From Legionella sp. (GTDB lineage Bacteria; Pseudomonadota; Gammaproteobacteria; Legionellales; Legionellaceae), in contig JAUXWR010000517.1 of the NCBI GenBank assembly GCA_030680075.1, positions 1 to 57,731 of the forward strand: a stretch of 57,731 nucleotides of DNA, written 5' to 3'. The position numbers were made by a program, and so were the translations under genes. The notes under the pieces are model-generated. The model searched no databases, had not been told where the DNA came from, and saw only the letters and a program-made list of their open reading frames with translations. Every line of letters begins with the position of its first letter. Within the stretch, counting starts at the first letter, position 1. This document shows, piece by piece, positions 28,829-38,379 of this stretch.

Positions 28829-31420
28829 CTAACGGTCGTGGCTCGGTAGGACGTCAAATTGCAATTTATCGTCTTTCCATGACACTTGTATCGTATCGCC
28901 GGCATTAAATTTCCCGGTTAACAAAGATTGCGCCAAAGGATTCTCGAGCTTTTGTTGAATAACCCTTTTTAGCGGTCTTGCGCCATAAACCGGATCAAAA
29001 CCTGCTTCGCCTAAGTGAAGAAGCGCCTTTGCATCAACCTCCAGTTTAATATCCTGTTGCTCTAAACGTTGCCGTAAGTTACCGATCTGAATGGCGGCAA
29101 TAGCGGCAATTTCTTTTTTGTCGAGCGGATGAAATACAACCGTATCATCTATTCTGTTAATAAATTCAGGGCGAAAATGTTGGGCGACAATTGCCATCAC
29201 CGCTTCTTTAAGTTGCTCATAAGTTACTTTGGTCGCCATGTCCTGAATCAAGTGAGAACCAAGATTAGACGTCATAACAATAACAGTATTGCGAAAATCA
29301 ACCGTGCGACCTTGGCCATCAGTCAAGCGGCCATCATCCATTACTTGCAATAAAATATTAAATACATCAGGGTGCGCTTTCTCGATTTCATCTAAAAGAA
29401 TAACGGAATAGGGTCTTCGCCGGATGGCTTCGGTGAGATAACCTCCTTCTTCATAGCCGACATAACCGGGAGGTGCGCCAATTAAGCGTGCCACTGAATG
29501 TTTTTCCATAAATTCTGACATATCGATGCGAACCATGGCGTCAGGTGCGTCGAAAAGGAAAAAGGCCAAGGCTTTACAGAGTTCAGTTTTACCAACACCT
29601 GTAGGTCCTAAAAAGAGGAAGGAGCCGATAGGGCGATTGGGATCAGACAAGCCTGCGCGTGAGCGGCGAATGGCATTAGCGACCACATCCACCGCCTCAT
29701 TTTGACCAATCACTCGTTGATGGAGTGCGTCTTCCATTTGTAATAATTTTTCCCTCTCACCCTCAAGCATTTTTGTCACGGGAATTCCTGTCCATTTTGA
29801 TACAATTTCAGCTATTTCTTCTTCAGTAACTTTATTGCGCACTAGACGGTTTTCGGTGGTTTCTTCTTCATTGACCAGTTGCAGCTGTTTTTCCAGCTCA
29901 GGAATGCGACCATACTGCAATTCTGACATACGGCCCAGATCGCCCGCGCGCCTTGCGGTTTCAAGTTCTGTTTTAGCTTGCTCCAATGCTTCCTTAATGT
30001 GTGTGGCACCTTGCAAGCTTGCTTTTTCTGCCTTCCATATTTCCTCAAGATCATGGTAGTTTTTTTCAAGCTCATCAATACTCTGCTGTAAGTCTTGGAG
30101 GCGTTTTTTAGACGATTCATCCGTTTCTTTTTTAAGGGCTTCGCGCTCAATTTTAAGTTGAATAAGGCGTCTTTCCAGCTTGTCCATGCTTTCAGGCTTG
30201 GAGTCAATTTCCATGCGAATCAAGCTGCCTGCCTCATCAATTAAATCGATGGCCTTATCAGGAAGCTGCCTGTCACTAATATAACGATTTGACAGAGTAG
30301 CTGCAGCGATAATTGCGGGATCTGTAATTTCAACCCCATGATGCACTTCATAACGCTCTTTTAAGCCACGTAAAATCGCAATAGTATCTTCAACGGTTGG
30401 CTCGGCAATTAATACTTTTTGAAAACGTCGTTCAAGGGCTGCGTCTTTTTCGATGTACTGACGATATTCGTTTAAAGTGGTGGCACCAACGCAATGTAAT
30501 TCACCACGGGCAAGAGCCGGTTTTAACATATTACCCGCATCCATTGCCCCTTCAGCTTTACCAGCACCTACCATGGTGTGTAATTCATCAATAAATAGAA
30601 TAATCTGCCCTTCTTGTTTACTTAAATCATTAAGTACGGCTTTTAGACGTTCTTCAAATTCCCCACGAAATTTCGCACCGGCAATAAGTGCCCCCATATC
30701 AAGAGACAGCAAGCGTTTATTTTTTAAACCTTCAGGAACTTCGCCATTCACAATGCGCTGCGCGAGTCCTTCCACCACTGCGGTTTTACCAACACCGGGC
30801 TCACCAATCAGGACGGGGTTATTTTTGGTACGACGCTCCAGAACCTGGATAACACGGCGGATTTCATCATCCCGACCAATTACCGGATCAAGTTTGCCTT
30901 GCTCGGCTTTTTCAGTCAGATCAAGGGTATATTTTTCCAGAGCCTGTCGCTGTTCCTCCGCATTGGGATCAGTCACTGTATCGCCTCCTCGTACGTCATT
31001 AATTGCTTTTTCAATGGCCTGTTTATCCCCGCCCGCTTGTTTTAAAAGTTTGGCAAGGCTACTTTCTTCGCTAATAGCTGCTAATACAAATAATTCGCTG
31101 GAAATATAGTCGTCTTTTCGCTGTTGCGATAGCTTATCCGTGAGGTTCAACAGACGGTTTAATGCGTTGGAAATATGTACCTCGCCACCTGTGCCAGATA
31201 CTTTGGGGAATCTGTCAAGCGCTTGATCAAGCAGATTACGTAGTTGAGATATATTAACACCAGCTTTGGTTAAGAGTGGTCTGCAACTGCCGCCTTGTTG
31301 ATCAAGCAGCGCCTTCATGACATGTTCAGGCTCGATGAAACTGTTATCGCGGCCCAAGGCCAGCGATTGAGCATCAGAAAGTGCCATTTGAAATTTGGAA
31401 GTAAGTTTATCCATGCGCAT
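28829..31420 (-). CDS. clpB: ATP-dependent disaggregase ClpB
   Basis: This 863-residue Hsp100 chaperone rescues aggregated proteins with DnaK. In order it has the N-domain (1-145), AAA+1 with Walker A GEPGVGKT, the long M-domain coiled coil (about 405-525), AAA+2 with Walker A GPTGVGKT, and a C-terminal domain. The M-domain separates it from ClpA and ClpC. The start at 31420 has AGAGG seven bases upstream. A heat-shock-like promoter lies just ahead. Confidence 0.98.
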   Translation of the reverse strand: MRMDKLTSKFQMALSDAQSLALGRDNSFIEPEHVMKALLDQQGGSCRPLLTKAGVNISQLRNLLDQALDRFPKVSGTGGEVHISNALNRLLNLTDKLSQQRKDDYISSELFVLAAISEESSLAKLLKQAGGDKQAIEKAINDVRGGDTVTDPNAEEQRQALEKYTLDLTEKAEQGKLDPVIGRDDEIRRVIQVLERRTKNNPVLIGEPGVGKTAVVEGLAQRIVNGEVPEGLKNKRLLSLDMGALIAGAKFRGEFEERLKAVLNDLSKQEGQIILFIDELHTMVGAGKAEGAMDAGNMLKPALARGELHCVGATTLNEYRQYIEKDAALERRFQKVLIAEPTVEDTIAILRGLKERYEVHHGVEITDPAIIAAATLSNRYISDRQLPDKAIDLIDEAGSLIRMEIDSKPESMDKLERRLIQLKIEREALKKETDESSKKRLQDLQQSIDELEKNYHDLEEIWKAEKASLQGATHIKEALEQAKTELETARRAGDLGRMSELQYGRIPELEKQLQLVNEEETTENRLVRNKVTEEEIAEIVSKWTGIPVTKMLEGEREKLLQMEDALHQRVIGQNEAVDVVANAIRRSRAGLSDPNRPIGSFLFLGPTGVGKTELCKALAFFLFDAPDAMVRIDMSEFMEKHSVARLIGAPPGYVGYEEGGYLTEAIRRRPYSVILLDEIEKAHPDVFNILLQVMDDGRLTDGQGRTVDFRNTVIVMTSNLGSHLIQDMATKVTYEQLKEAVMAIVAQHFRPEFINRIDDTVVFHPLDKKEIAAIAAIQIGNLRQRLEQQDIKLEVDAKALLHLGEAGFDPVYGARPLKRVIQQKLENPLAQSLLTGKFNAGDTIQVSWKDDKLQFDVLPSHDR

Positions 31421-31441
31421 GATGTTACCTCTTGTTAAGAA

Positions 31442-31467
31442 CTTTGGGGTATGTGTTTAAAGTTAAG
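31442..31467 (-). promoter_or_regulatory. Candidate sigma32 promoter of clpB
   Basis: On the reverse strand CTTAACT (31467-31461) is followed after 11 bp by CCCCAAAG (31449-31442). The -10 fits the CCCCATnT heat-shock consensus well, the -35 (CTTGAAA) only partly. It lies about 22 bases from the clpB start codon. Confidence 0.4.
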
Positions 31468-31573
31468 TAGCCGTCTGCAAATACTTTAAATAACACGCTC
31501 TCGGAAATAGATTTAATTTAATTGCTACCTGCCGTAAAATAAGGTCTCTTTTTTAAAAAACAAGTAGCCATAC

Positions 31574-32539
31574 ATGAATAATCGTTCGTCTGAAGAAAAC
31601 CCTGATTCACAAGCTCTATTGAATAAAATTGTTATAGAGTTCATGCATGAACAAAAACGCAAGCGAATCTGGCGTTGGACGATGCGAAGTATCATATTGA
31701 TTTTAATCATAGTATTAATTTTTAAATTTGTCGCTATGGGTAAGGATACTGAAAGAAAAAATGCAAATCCCCACGCAGGGCTAATCGATTTAAAAGGCAC
31801 AATATTTGATAGCAAGGAAGCGAGCGCTGATAATTTTGCCAAAGGGCTTGCTTCTGCCTACAAGAAAACTGGACTAAAGGCGCTGATTATCCGCATTAAT
31901 AGCCCCGGCGGAAGTCCTGTACAGGCTGATTACATGTATAACGCGCTTAAATCGTATCGAAAAGCTTATCCCGATATTAAAATATACGCCGTTTGCGTTG
32001 ATATGTGCGCTTCAGCAGCTTACTACGTAGCAGCTGCGGCTGATGAGATTTATGCCAATGAATCCAGCATGGTTGGTTCAATCGGCGTGTTGTATAACGG
32101 CTTTGGTTTTGTGGATACGCTTCAGAAATTGGGTGTAACACGCCGTTTGCAAACGTCAGGGCGCAATAAAGGCTTCCTCGACCCATTTTCACCTGTTTCT
32201 CCTGACCAACAACTTGTGTTGCAAGGTATGCTCAACGATATACATCAGCAATTTATTAATAAAGTTAAATTGGGAAGAGGGGCACGGCTTAAAATTGACG
32301 ACGAGACTTTTTCAGGGCTATTCTGGACAGGCGTCAAGGCTAAAGAGCGTGGCCTTATCGATGGTTTTTCCAGTAGCCGCGAGTTGGCAAAAGAGCAGTT
32401 AAAGCTGGATAGCGTAGTGAATTATACCTATGAGCAAAGCATGCTTGAGCGGGTTGGCAAGACGATTGGCATCGCCCTGGCTGGAAGTCTTCCTGAGGCC
32501 TTAGGACTTGATTCGGGAGTAAAAGCCTCATTGCGATAA
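31574..32539 (+). CDS. sppA: SppA-type signal peptide peptidase (family S49)
   Basis: This 321-residue inner-membrane serine protease degrades cleaved signal peptides and possibly other membrane peptides. One membrane helix (about 37-55) anchors a periplasmic S49 domain. The domain has the oxyanion stretch INSPGGSP, nucleophile S147 (MCASAAYY) and general base K199 (GRNKGF), the Ser/Lys dyad with the spacing of the short, single-domain SppA type. It is divergent from clpB. The hip operators follow its stop. Confidence 0.88.
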   Translation: MNNRSSEENPDSQALLNKIVIEFMHEQKRKRIWRWTMRSIILILIIVLIFKFVAMGKDTERKNANPHAGLIDLKGTIFDSKEASADNFAKGLASAYKKTGLKALIIRINSPGGSPVQADYMYNALKSYRKAYPDIKIYAVCVDMCASAAYYVAAAADEIYANESSMVGSIGVLYNGFGFVDTLQKLGVTRRLQTSGRNKGFLDPFSPVSPDQQLVLQGMLNDIHQQFINKVKLGRGARLKIDDETFSGLFWTGVKAKERGLIDGFSSSRELAKEQLKLDSVVNYTYEQSMLERVGKTIGIALAGSLPEALGLDSGVKASLR

Positions 32540-32557
32540 ACCGTGATCGCGCACTCA

Positions 32558-32573
32558 TACTGTTATAGCAGTA
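32558..32573. promoter_or_regulatory. Hip operator O1
   Basis: Palindrome TACTG-TTATAG-CAGTA, the first of three copies. It starts 19 bases after the sppA stop. It is presumably a HipB binding site. Confidence 0.75.
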
Positions 32574-32629
32574 ATTTTTTACTTTTTAAAAGCAATTAAT
32601 GCATTAAATTAACTAAAAATAGTATTAAT

Positions 32630-32645
32630 TACTGCTATGGCAGTA
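32630..32645. promoter_or_regulatory. Hip operator O2
   Basis: Palindrome TACTG-CTATGG-CAGTA, starting exactly 72 bp after O1. Confidence 0.78.
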
Positions 32646-32693
32646 AAATTATTGAATTTCGCATGAAAACTTACTCTATCAACCTTTTATTTT

Positions 32694-32725
32694 AGAGATA
32701 TTACTGCTATAACAGTAATATCTCT
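32694..32725. promoter_or_regulatory. Hip operator O3, extended palindrome
   Basis: The core TACTG-CTATAA-CAGTA (32702-32717) starts exactly 72 bp after O2. Here the symmetry extends to 13-base arms (AGAGATATTACTG and its complement), giving a 32-bp palindrome that ends 18 bases before the hipB start. It overlaps a TATAAC that could be the -10, so binding would autorepress the operon. Confidence 0.8.
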
Positions 32726-32743
32726 CTAATTCAGGGTGGCAAT

Positions 32744-32962
32744 ATGACTTCCGCCGAGATTGCAAAGATAGTCCATTATTGTCGCAAACAAAGTGGGCTA
32801 TCTCAACAAGAACTAGCCACATTAGCGGGTATTGGTAAAACAGCTATATTTGATATTGAAAAAGGTAAAGAAACAGTGCAGTTAAAAACCTTGTTAAAAA
32901 TACTCGATGTTTTGAATATCCGAATGAAATTTGAAACCCCTTTTTCACCAATAACGGATTAA
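32744..32962 (+). CDS. hipB: HipB-type antitoxin/autorepressor (HTH)
   Basis: This 72-residue protein consists of a single Xre/Cro helix-turn-helix (SGLSQQELATLAGIGKTAI at about 18-36) plus a short beta-strand C-terminus that in HipB proteins forms the dimer sheet. It binds operators and represses its own operon, probably through the three TACTG-N6-CAGTA palindromes directly upstream. hipS follows 3 bp after the stop. In the known HipBST systems HipB mainly regulates, and HipS neutralises the kinase. Confidence 0.88.
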   Translation: MTSAEIAKIVHYCRKQSGLSQQELATLAGIGKTAIFDIEKGKETVQLKTLLKILDVLNIRMKFETPFSPITD

Positions 32963-32965
32963 TTC

Positions 32966-33274
32966 ATGAGAAAGGCAAACATATCAGTAAATGGGGTTAA
33001 AGCTGGAATATTAGAAGAATTAAAAGAGAGTAAATTTCAATTTACCTACTTTGATGATTATCATGGAGCACCAGTTTCCCTTACAATGCCATTAACAAAC
33101 AGGGTGCACAACTTTACTATTTTTCCTCCATTTTTTGAAGGCTTATTACCAGAAGGTATGATGCTGGACGCGTTGTTACGAAAATATAAAATCGACAGGA
33201 ATGATTATTTTGGTCAATTGCTAATAGTGGGACATGATGTCGTGGGTGCCGTTACTATTGAGGAGTCAGTGTGA
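32966..33274 (+). CDS. hipS: HipS: stand-alone HipA N-terminal domain, probable antitoxin
   Basis: This 102-residue protein corresponds to the N-subdomain 1 of HipA kinases (couple_hipA): NGVKAGILEEL, then FEGLLPEGMMLDAL and a GHDVVGAVTI end. In one-piece HipA this region is fused to the kinase; here it is a separate gene. It ends with GTGTGA, whose GTG starts hipT, a 4-bp overlap. Characterised tripartite HipBST modules show the same split, with HipS as the antitoxin. A simple frameshift is unlikely because a coupled GTG start and tight overlap are present. Confidence 0.87.
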   Translation: MRKANISVNGVKAGILEELKESKFQFTYFDDYHGAPVSLTMPLTNRVHNFTIFPPFFEGLLPEGMMLDALLRKYKIDRNDYFGQLLIVGHDVVGAVTIEESV

Positions 33275-34212
33275 AATACTGTCCCATTACCTATGACATC
33301 ATAAGTGACCAGGAAAACTATTCGCAACGAGGGTTACGATTACTTTCACCTCAATTAAAAAAACTTGATCCACTAGAATTAAGTGCTGATGAACAAAGGC
33401 AAGAGGCACTCGATCGGGTAGGAAAAATGTCGATTCAAGGTGTTCAAAAGAAACTGAGCGCACAATTAAAGGTTAAGACCGGGTGTTTTGAAATCGTTGA
33501 TCAAAATGGGCATTATATTTTAAAACCACAAAGTGACAGTTTCCCTGAGTTACCAGAAAATGAAGCCATTACTATGTCATTAGCAAAAACTATTGGCCTG
33601 GACGTACCAGTTCATGGTTTAGTATATTCTAAAGATAACAGCCTGACGTACTTTATTAAGCGATTTGACCGAACTGGTCATAATAAGAAATTAGCTCTGG
33701 AAGATTTTGCACAGTTGTCAGGCGAAGATCGCTATACAAAATACCAAAGCTCTATGGAAAAAGTGATTAGCGTTATAGAAAAATTTTGTACATTCCCAAA
33801 AATCGAATTTGTTAAATTATTCAAATTGACCCTATTTAACTTCCTAATCGGCAACGAAGATATGCATTTAAAAAATTTTTCTCTCATTACAAAAGATAAA
33901 AAAATTTCTCTGTCACCTGCCTATGATTTACTTAACTCGACCATCGCTTTAAAAACTGCCAAGGAAGAAATGGCTTTGCCTTTAAGAGGTAGAAAAAATA
34001 ATTTAACTAAACGTGATTTTTTTACCTATTTTGCTGTTGAACAACTCGCATTAAACCAGAAAATTATTGATGGCGTTATACACGAGTTTCAGAGAGCAAT
34101 ACCTGGATGGCATCAACTAATAGGATTTAGCTATTTGTCTCAACAAATGCAGGAAAAATATCTTCGATTGTTAGATGACCGATGCAGGCGATTAGATATT
34201 TTTAATCAATAG
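33271..34212 (+). CDS. hipT: HipT: HipA-like serine/threonine kinase toxin
   Basis: This 313-residue HipA-type kinase lacks the N-subdomain. The loop at 54-61 (SIQGVQKK) corresponds to the Gly-rich nucleotide loop; S54 sits where HipT enzymes are controlled by autophosphorylation. The catalytic D197 and N202 in EDMHLKN and the metal-binding D219 in AYDLL are intact, so the kinase should be active. The characterised E. coli HipT phosphorylates tryptophanyl-tRNA synthetase; the target here is unknown. The GTG start overlaps hipS. A single REP palindrome follows. Confidence 0.88.
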   Translation: MKYCPITYDIISDQENYSQRGLRLLSPQLKKLDPLELSADEQRQEALDRVGKMSIQGVQKKLSAQLKVKTGCFEIVDQNGHYILKPQSDSFPELPENEAITMSLAKTIGLDVPVHGLVYSKDNSLTYFIKRFDRTGHNKKLALEDFAQLSGEDRYTKYQSSMEKVISVIEKFCTFPKIEFVKLFKLTLFNFLIGNEDMHLKNFSLITKDKKISLSPAYDLLNSTIALKTAKEEMALPLRGRKNNLTKRDFFTYFAVEQLALNQKIIDGVIHEFQRAIPGWHQLIGFSYLSQQMQEKYLRLLDDRCRRLDIFNQ

Positions 34213-34260
34213 CCAATACTTTGTAATTCGGGATATCGATGTTTCGTTGTTACGCATTTC

Positions 34261-34291
34261 CCCGGATTACGCTGGCGCTAATCCGGGCTAC
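34261..34291. repeat. Single REP-like palindrome
   Basis: CCCGGATTACGC-tggc-GCTAATCCGGGCTAC, a solitary member of the array family, between convergent hipT and suhB. It may help end both transcripts. Confidence 0.9.
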
Positions 34292-34300
34292 GTTCGGTGT

Positions 34301-35089
34301 TTAGCGTTTAATTACTGGCATTAATGTTTGTAAGAGCGATTTAAACACTTTTGGAGTGCCGGCAACGACATCACCTTGATTGAGGTAATCTTCACCGCCC
34401 TGAAGGTCGCTGATTAATCCGCCTGCTTCTTTAATAAGTAAAGATGCGGCCGCAATATCCCAGGGGCGAAGTCCAAATTCCCAAAATCCGTCGAGTCGCC
34501 CGCACGCAACATAGGCCAAATCTAGCGCTGCAGAACCGGTTCGACGCATGCCGGCACATTTGCCAAACATTGCTTCAAAGGTTGGCATGTAACGCTGCGC
34601 CAGTGTTGCACTGCGGGTGGGGAAGCCTGTGCCGAGCAATGCCGCGCTTAGTTGTGTCTGCTTGGAGACACGAATACGGCGGTCATTTAATTGGGCTCCT
34701 CGCCCACGACTTGCTGAGAAGCACTCATGACGAATTGGATCATAAACCACCGCATGTTCAATGCGATTTTTAACGCGATGAGCGATAGAAATGGAATAAA
34801 AAGGAAAGCCATGAAGGAAATTGGTTGTTCCGTCTAGAGGGTCAATAATCCACACAGATTCCGCATCGATGTTTTGATTGCCACTCTCCTCGGCCATAAT
34901 GCCATGCTCGGGATACGCCTTGAGAATGGTTTTGATAATCATCTGTTCGGCTTTGACATCAACCTCACTAAAATACTCATTACTGCTTTTGGCAGTTACT
35001 TTAATTCTGTCTACTTGCTCGATGTGCCGAACGATAACATCCCCAGCCAGGCGTGCTGCGTTGATAGCTATGTTTAATAATGGTTGCAT
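34301..35089 (-). CDS. suhB: Inositol-1-monophosphatase / Nus factor SuhB
   Basis: This 262-residue enzyme belongs to the IMPase superfamily. Metal ligands are visible in AEESG (E67/E68) and in D83-P-L-D86-G of the signature WIIDPLDGTTNF, with the second signature RPWDIAAASLLIKEAGG near the end. In E. coli SuhB also joins the rRNA antitermination complex. It is divergent from trmJ, the same arrangement as E. coli suhB/trmJ. Confidence 0.95.
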   Translation of the reverse strand: MQPLLNIAINAARLAGDVIVRHIEQVDRIKVTAKSSNEYFSEVDVKAEQMIIKTILKAYPEHGIMAEESGNQNIDAESVWIIDPLDGTTNFLHGFPFYSISIAHRVKNRIEHAVVYDPIRHECFSASRGRGAQLNDRRIRVSKQTQLSAALLGTGFPTRSATLAQRYMPTFEAMFGKCAGMRRTGSAALDLAYVACGRLDGFWEFGLRPWDIAAASLLIKEAGGLISDLQGGEDYLNQGDVVAGTPKVFKSLLQTLMPVIKR

Positions 35090-35198
35090 GATTCGCTCTT
35101 GATGTATCGCAAAGTCCGCGATTCTATCACATTTTTTTTGTACAGAGAGAAGTCATTACTGGTATAGTTACTTTTTTTTAATCATTTAGTATGTTTAT

Positions 35199-35948
35199 AT
35201 GAATTTTTCTTCAATTCGAATGGTGCTTGTTGCCACATCGCACCCTGGTAATATTGGTTCTGCTGCCCGTGCTATTAAAACCATGGGGATGGACAGACTT
35301 TATTTGGTAACACCTAAAGTATTTCCCGACTTAAAAGCAAAAGAAATGGCCGCAGGTGCTGATGATGTACTGGAAAAGTGCCAGGTAGTCGAGACACTGC
35401 CTGAAGCGCTCAAAGGCTGTCGTTTAGTGATTGCGACCAGTGCGAGACCCCGAGGGCTCTCACTTCCCGGATTAACACCGCCTGCCTGTGCCGAATTAGT
35501 ATGCAATCAGCCAGATACCACCGAAGTTGCTATTGTTTTTGGGCGCGAGCACTCAGGTCTTACCAATGAGGAATTACTGCAATGCCATTTTCATGTCAAT
35601 ATTCCGAGTAACCCTGACTATAGCTCCCTGAATCTGGCGCAAGCGGTACAAATCATTGCCTACGAACTGCGCATGAAACTGTTATCACCTAAAGCACAGG
35701 TCGCTTCATCAGAGGAGCCAATAGCAACGGTTGATGACATTGAACGATTTTATGCGCATTTATCGGAAGTAATGCTTTCTATAAATTTTTTAAAGCTCAA
35801 AAATCCTGGTAAAGTAGTAGAACGCATAAGGCGGCTTTTTACCCGTGTGAGGCTTGAGGAAACGGAAGTTGCAATTTTACGTGGGTTTTTAAGTCACATC
35901 CAAAAAGCATTAGGTCAGGAAAAGCCACCGCAGGACTTGTTAAAATGA
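35199..35948 (+). CDS. trmJ: tRNA (Cm32/Um32) 2'-O-methyltransferase TrmJ
   Basis: This 249-residue SPOUT methyltransferase modifies position 32 in the anticodon loop. The knot motifs are clear: the N-terminal [17 protein letters not shown], the middle [15 protein letters not shown] and the C-terminal [19 protein letters not shown]. The length fits E. coli TrmJ. The stop overlaps the ATG of the cysteine desulfurase gene by 4 bp, so the two are coupled. Confidence 0.95.
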   Translation: MNFSSIRMVLVATSHPGNIGSAARAIKTMGMDRLYLVTPKVFPDLKAKEMAAGADDVLEKCQVVETLPEALKGCRLVIATSARPRGLSLPGLTPPACAELVCNQPDTTEVAIVFGREHSGLTNEELLQCHFHVNIPSNPDYSSLNLAQAVQIIAYELRMKLLSPKAQVASSEEPIATVDDIERFYAHLSEVMLSINFLKLKNPGKVVERIRRLFTRVRLEETEVAILRGFLSHIQKALGQEKPPQDLLK

Positions 35949-37114
35949 ACACAGATACCTTGCCAATCTATTTTGATTACATGGCCACAACGCCTGTTGA
36001 CCCCTATGTGGCCGCTCAAATGATGAAATACCTGACACCAGATGGTATTTTTGGTAACCCCGGATCGATAACTCACCCCTATGGCAGACTTGCCGCACAA
36101 GCGGTGGAGGAGGCACGGGAAAAGCTCGCGACCACAATCCATGCACAAGCACGAGAAATAGTGTTTACTTCAGGCGCGACTGAGGCCAATAACCTCGCCA
36201 TTATTGGTGCGGCGCGATTTTATCAGCGTAAAGGCAAGCACCTCATTACGATGGTAACCGAACATAAAGCCGTACTTGACAGTTTTCATCATTTGGAGAG
36301 CGAAGGCTTTTCCGTCACTTATTTAAAACCCTGTTCTGATGGGCTACTGGATATACAAAGCCTTGCAGATGCAATTACCCCTGAAACCATTCTTGTATCA
36401 ATTATGCAAGTTAATAATGAAATTGGGGTAATACAGGATATAGCTGCTATTGGAGAGCTATTGCGGCATAAAGGTATTATTTTTCATGTCGATGCTGCTC
36501 AAAGTGCCGGGAAAATTGCAATAAATTTAAAAGAGCTCCCCGTTAGTTTAATGTCCTTTTCAGCCCATAAAAATTATGGTCCAAAGGGTGTGGGGGCGCT
36601 TTACGTTCGGCAAAAACCCCGTATTCGATTGCTGGCTCAAACATTCGGGGGTGGGCATGAAGGAGGGCTTCGATCAGGTACTCTTCCCACCCATCAAATA
36701 GTGGGGATGGCAGAAGCGTTTATGCTGGCTGAGTCAATGAGAGTTGAGGAGCAGGCAAGGATTTTGAAATTTCGCGACAAACTTTGGAATGGAATTAGCG
36801 ATATCCCCGGGATACAGCTAAATGGCCATTCAGGCGCGCGCATTGCGGGCAATCTTAATTTAAGTTTTGCAGGTATTGAAGGCGATTCGTTATTATTGGC
36901 TCTGAAAGAAATGGCCGTATCAACTACTTCTGCTTGTATGGCGGCTATTATGCAGCCTTCTTACGTATTAAAGGCGCTGGGTTTAAGTGATGAATTGGCT
37001 TATAGTTCCATTCGTTTATCCTTAGGTCGGTTTACGACTGAGGAACAAGTAAACCAGGCTATTAAAATTATTCGTTATCAGGTTAACCGTTTGCAAAAAA
37101 TATCGCCGCTATGA
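35945..37114 (+). CDS. iscS: Cysteine desulfurase, IscS family
   Basis: This 389-residue PLP enzyme takes sulfur from cysteine for Fe-S clusters and tRNA thiolation. The early motif [14 protein letters not shown], the PLP lysine K209 ([12 protein letters not shown]) and the persulfide cysteine C331 (TSACMAA) are present. The order trmJ-iscS-iscU-like-iscA copies the E. coli isc locus, but iscR, hscB, hscA and fdx are missing. Because the IscU-like partner has lost its ligands, this IscS may mainly supply tRNA thiolation or other acceptors; that is inference. Confidence 0.9.
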   Translation: MNTDTLPIYFDYMATTPVDPYVAAQMMKYLTPDGIFGNPGSITHPYGRLAAQAVEEAREKLATTIHAQAREIVFTSGATEANNLAIIGAARFYQRKGKHLITMVTEHKAVLDSFHHLESEGFSVTYLKPCSDGLLDIQSLADAITPETILVSIMQVNNEIGVIQDIAAIGELLRHKGIIFHVDAAQSAGKIAINLKELPVSLMSFSAHKNYGPKGVGALYVRQKPRIRLLAQTFGGGHEGGLRSGTLPTHQIVGMAEAFMLAESMRVEEQARILKFRDKLWNGISDIPGIQLNGHSGARIAGNLNLSFAGIEGDSLLLALKEMAVSTTSACMAAIMQPSYVLKALGLSDELAYSSIRLSLGRFTTEEQVNQAIKIIRYQVNRLQKISPL

Positions 37115-37503
37115 TTTATAATGAACTTGTAGAGAACTGTTTTTTTGAGCCCAAACATGTGGGTATGATGGATTGTCATCTAAAAAATACTTTATGCCAC
37201 CAAGTGGGTAACGTATCACAAAGGGAGTATTTTGATCTGTATCTCTCTTTTGATGAGACGGGACAAATTCTTAAAGCCTGTTTTAAGGCCTATGGGAATC
37301 CATACTTGATAGCAGGGGTTGAATGGGTATGTCGGCAGTTGGAAGGCACCCTGATTAATGAGCATCCAAAATTTGACTACCATTTTGTGGTACAAAAATT
37401 AGCAATACCAAAGAGCTATTATCCCATTGCTCTGTTGGTGGGCAATGGATACCACGACATAGTGCACACAGTGAAAGAACAATTGAGGAAAAATGATGAG
37501 TGA
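37111..37503 (+). CDS. IscU/NifU-N-like protein without cluster-ligand cysteines
   Basis: This 130-residue protein follows the IscU fold pattern: EPKHVG for the N-P-x-x-V-G start, [19 protein letters not shown] for the central strands, then a helix and a short tail. The three scaffold cysteines are gone. The A-C-G-D motif is replaced by GNVSQRE (33-39), Y-G-C-G by Y-G-N-P (61-64), and the C-terminal H-C-S by a hydrophobic stretch. It has other cysteines (10, 22, 29, 57, 74) in non-canonical places. The start overlaps iscS by 4 bp and its end overlaps iscA. It cannot be a standard scaffold; it could be an IscS regulator or accessory. Confidence 0.75.
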   Translation: MIYNELVENCFFEPKHVGMMDCHLKNTLCHQVGNVSQREYFDLYLSFDETGQILKACFKAYGNPYLIAGVEWVCRQLEGTLINEHPKFDYHFVVQKLAIPKSYYPIALLVGNGYHDIVHTVKEQLRKNDE

Positions 37504-37873
37504 CGTTTTGCAACATAAAGCTAATAAAGAAGGCGGGGTTACCTTGACTGAGTCAGCCACCCGCCATTTGGTGTCCTACCTTGATAAAGAGGGCGATCAT
37601 AAGGGAGTTCGTTTATCCGTTAAAAAAACAGGCTGTTCCGGCTTGTCCTATGTAATGGATTATGTAGTGGCGCCTCAAGAAAACGATGTAGTTATACCGC
37701 TGAATGAACACTATAAAATTTTCATCGATAAAGCCAGTTATCCCTTTTTAAAAGGCATTAGTATGGATTATATAAAACAGGGGCTTAATTATAAGTTTGT
37801 TTTTAATAATCCGAATCAAACAGGTCAATGTGGTTGTGGCGAAAGTTTTACCGTAGATAATCTTGAAATTTGA
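37496..37873 (+). CDS. iscA: A-type iron-sulfur carrier IscA/HesB
   Basis: This 125-residue A-type carrier binds iron or Fe-S clusters through three cysteines, all present: C47 (KKTGCSGLSY), C112 and C114 (QCGCGESF). The ATG at 37496 has GAGG at the best spacing; the ATG at 37493 is also possible. Its start lies inside the IscU-like gene (8-bp overlap), so the isc genes are tightly coupled. It is the last gene of the operon. Confidence 0.92.
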   Translation: MSDVLQHKANKEGGVTLTESATRHLVSYLDKEGDHKGVRLSVKKTGCSGLSYVMDYVVAPQENDVVIPLNEHYKIFIDKASYPFLKGISMDYIKQGLNYKFVFNNPNQTGQCGCGESFTVDNLEI

Positions 37874-38276
37874 CAATAAAAAAGATGGTAAATCTTGTTA
37901 CAGTTCTTTTAACAAAGTGGACGCCTCATCAAACACTTAAGGCTTCTTAATCAAGTTAAGCATGCTCACCGTATTTGAAAATCTGGCTTCCTGTTTGGTG
38001 CTGTTAGCTGAACAAGAAATACCATCTATATGGTTAACAATATACCCATATTGTGTAAATAGCTACCTTTCAATTGTTAAAATCGCGAAAAAAACCTATT
38101 AGAAATGCGCAACTTTCATGGCATTTGCGCGCAGCATTCACTCATTCAAAGTTAGATAAAAACTAACCATAAAGACAAAATATAGATCCAATAAGCTTTG
38201 CTTAATAAAAAAAGCTTGATAAGTGTTCATTTTTTTCTTAAGCTTCCCTTAATAAATGAATATCAATCAAACAATG
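37874..38276. other. Gene-free AT-rich stretch upstream of fis
   Basis: About 400 bases between iscA and the fis promoter are strongly AT-rich and show no credible gene, repeat or long hairpin. Several A/T tracts are present, as is common in bent DNA upstream of fis-type promoters. Confidence 0.5.
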
Positions 38277-38305
38277 TTTACAGTCTTTGTGATATTTGGT
38301 ACTAT
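38277..38305 (+). promoter_or_regulatory. Sigma70-type promoter of fis
   Basis: TTTACA (38277-38282) and TACTAT (38300-38305) are separated by 17 bp, about 75 bases before the fis start. Confidence 0.6.
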
Positions 38306-38379
38306 ATCGGTCATGGTGTTCTGTTAATGTCTCAACAGAGCAAAATTGAAATATTTTTTTTGAGCGTATGGAGCGGAGA

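Noticed and set aside
30477..31109. A 210-codon open frame on the + strand
   Set aside because: It lies entirely antisense to clpB, whose full domain set is intact; it is a shadow frame.
32966..34212. A frameshifted one-piece hipA
   Set aside because: HipS and HipT are joined by a GTGA stop/start overlap and match the known tripartite HipBST layout, so a natural split is more likely than an error.
35131..35170. Promoter TTGTAC/TATAGT before trmJ
   Set aside because: The spacing of about 19 bp is poor, and AT-rich sequence makes chance matches likely.
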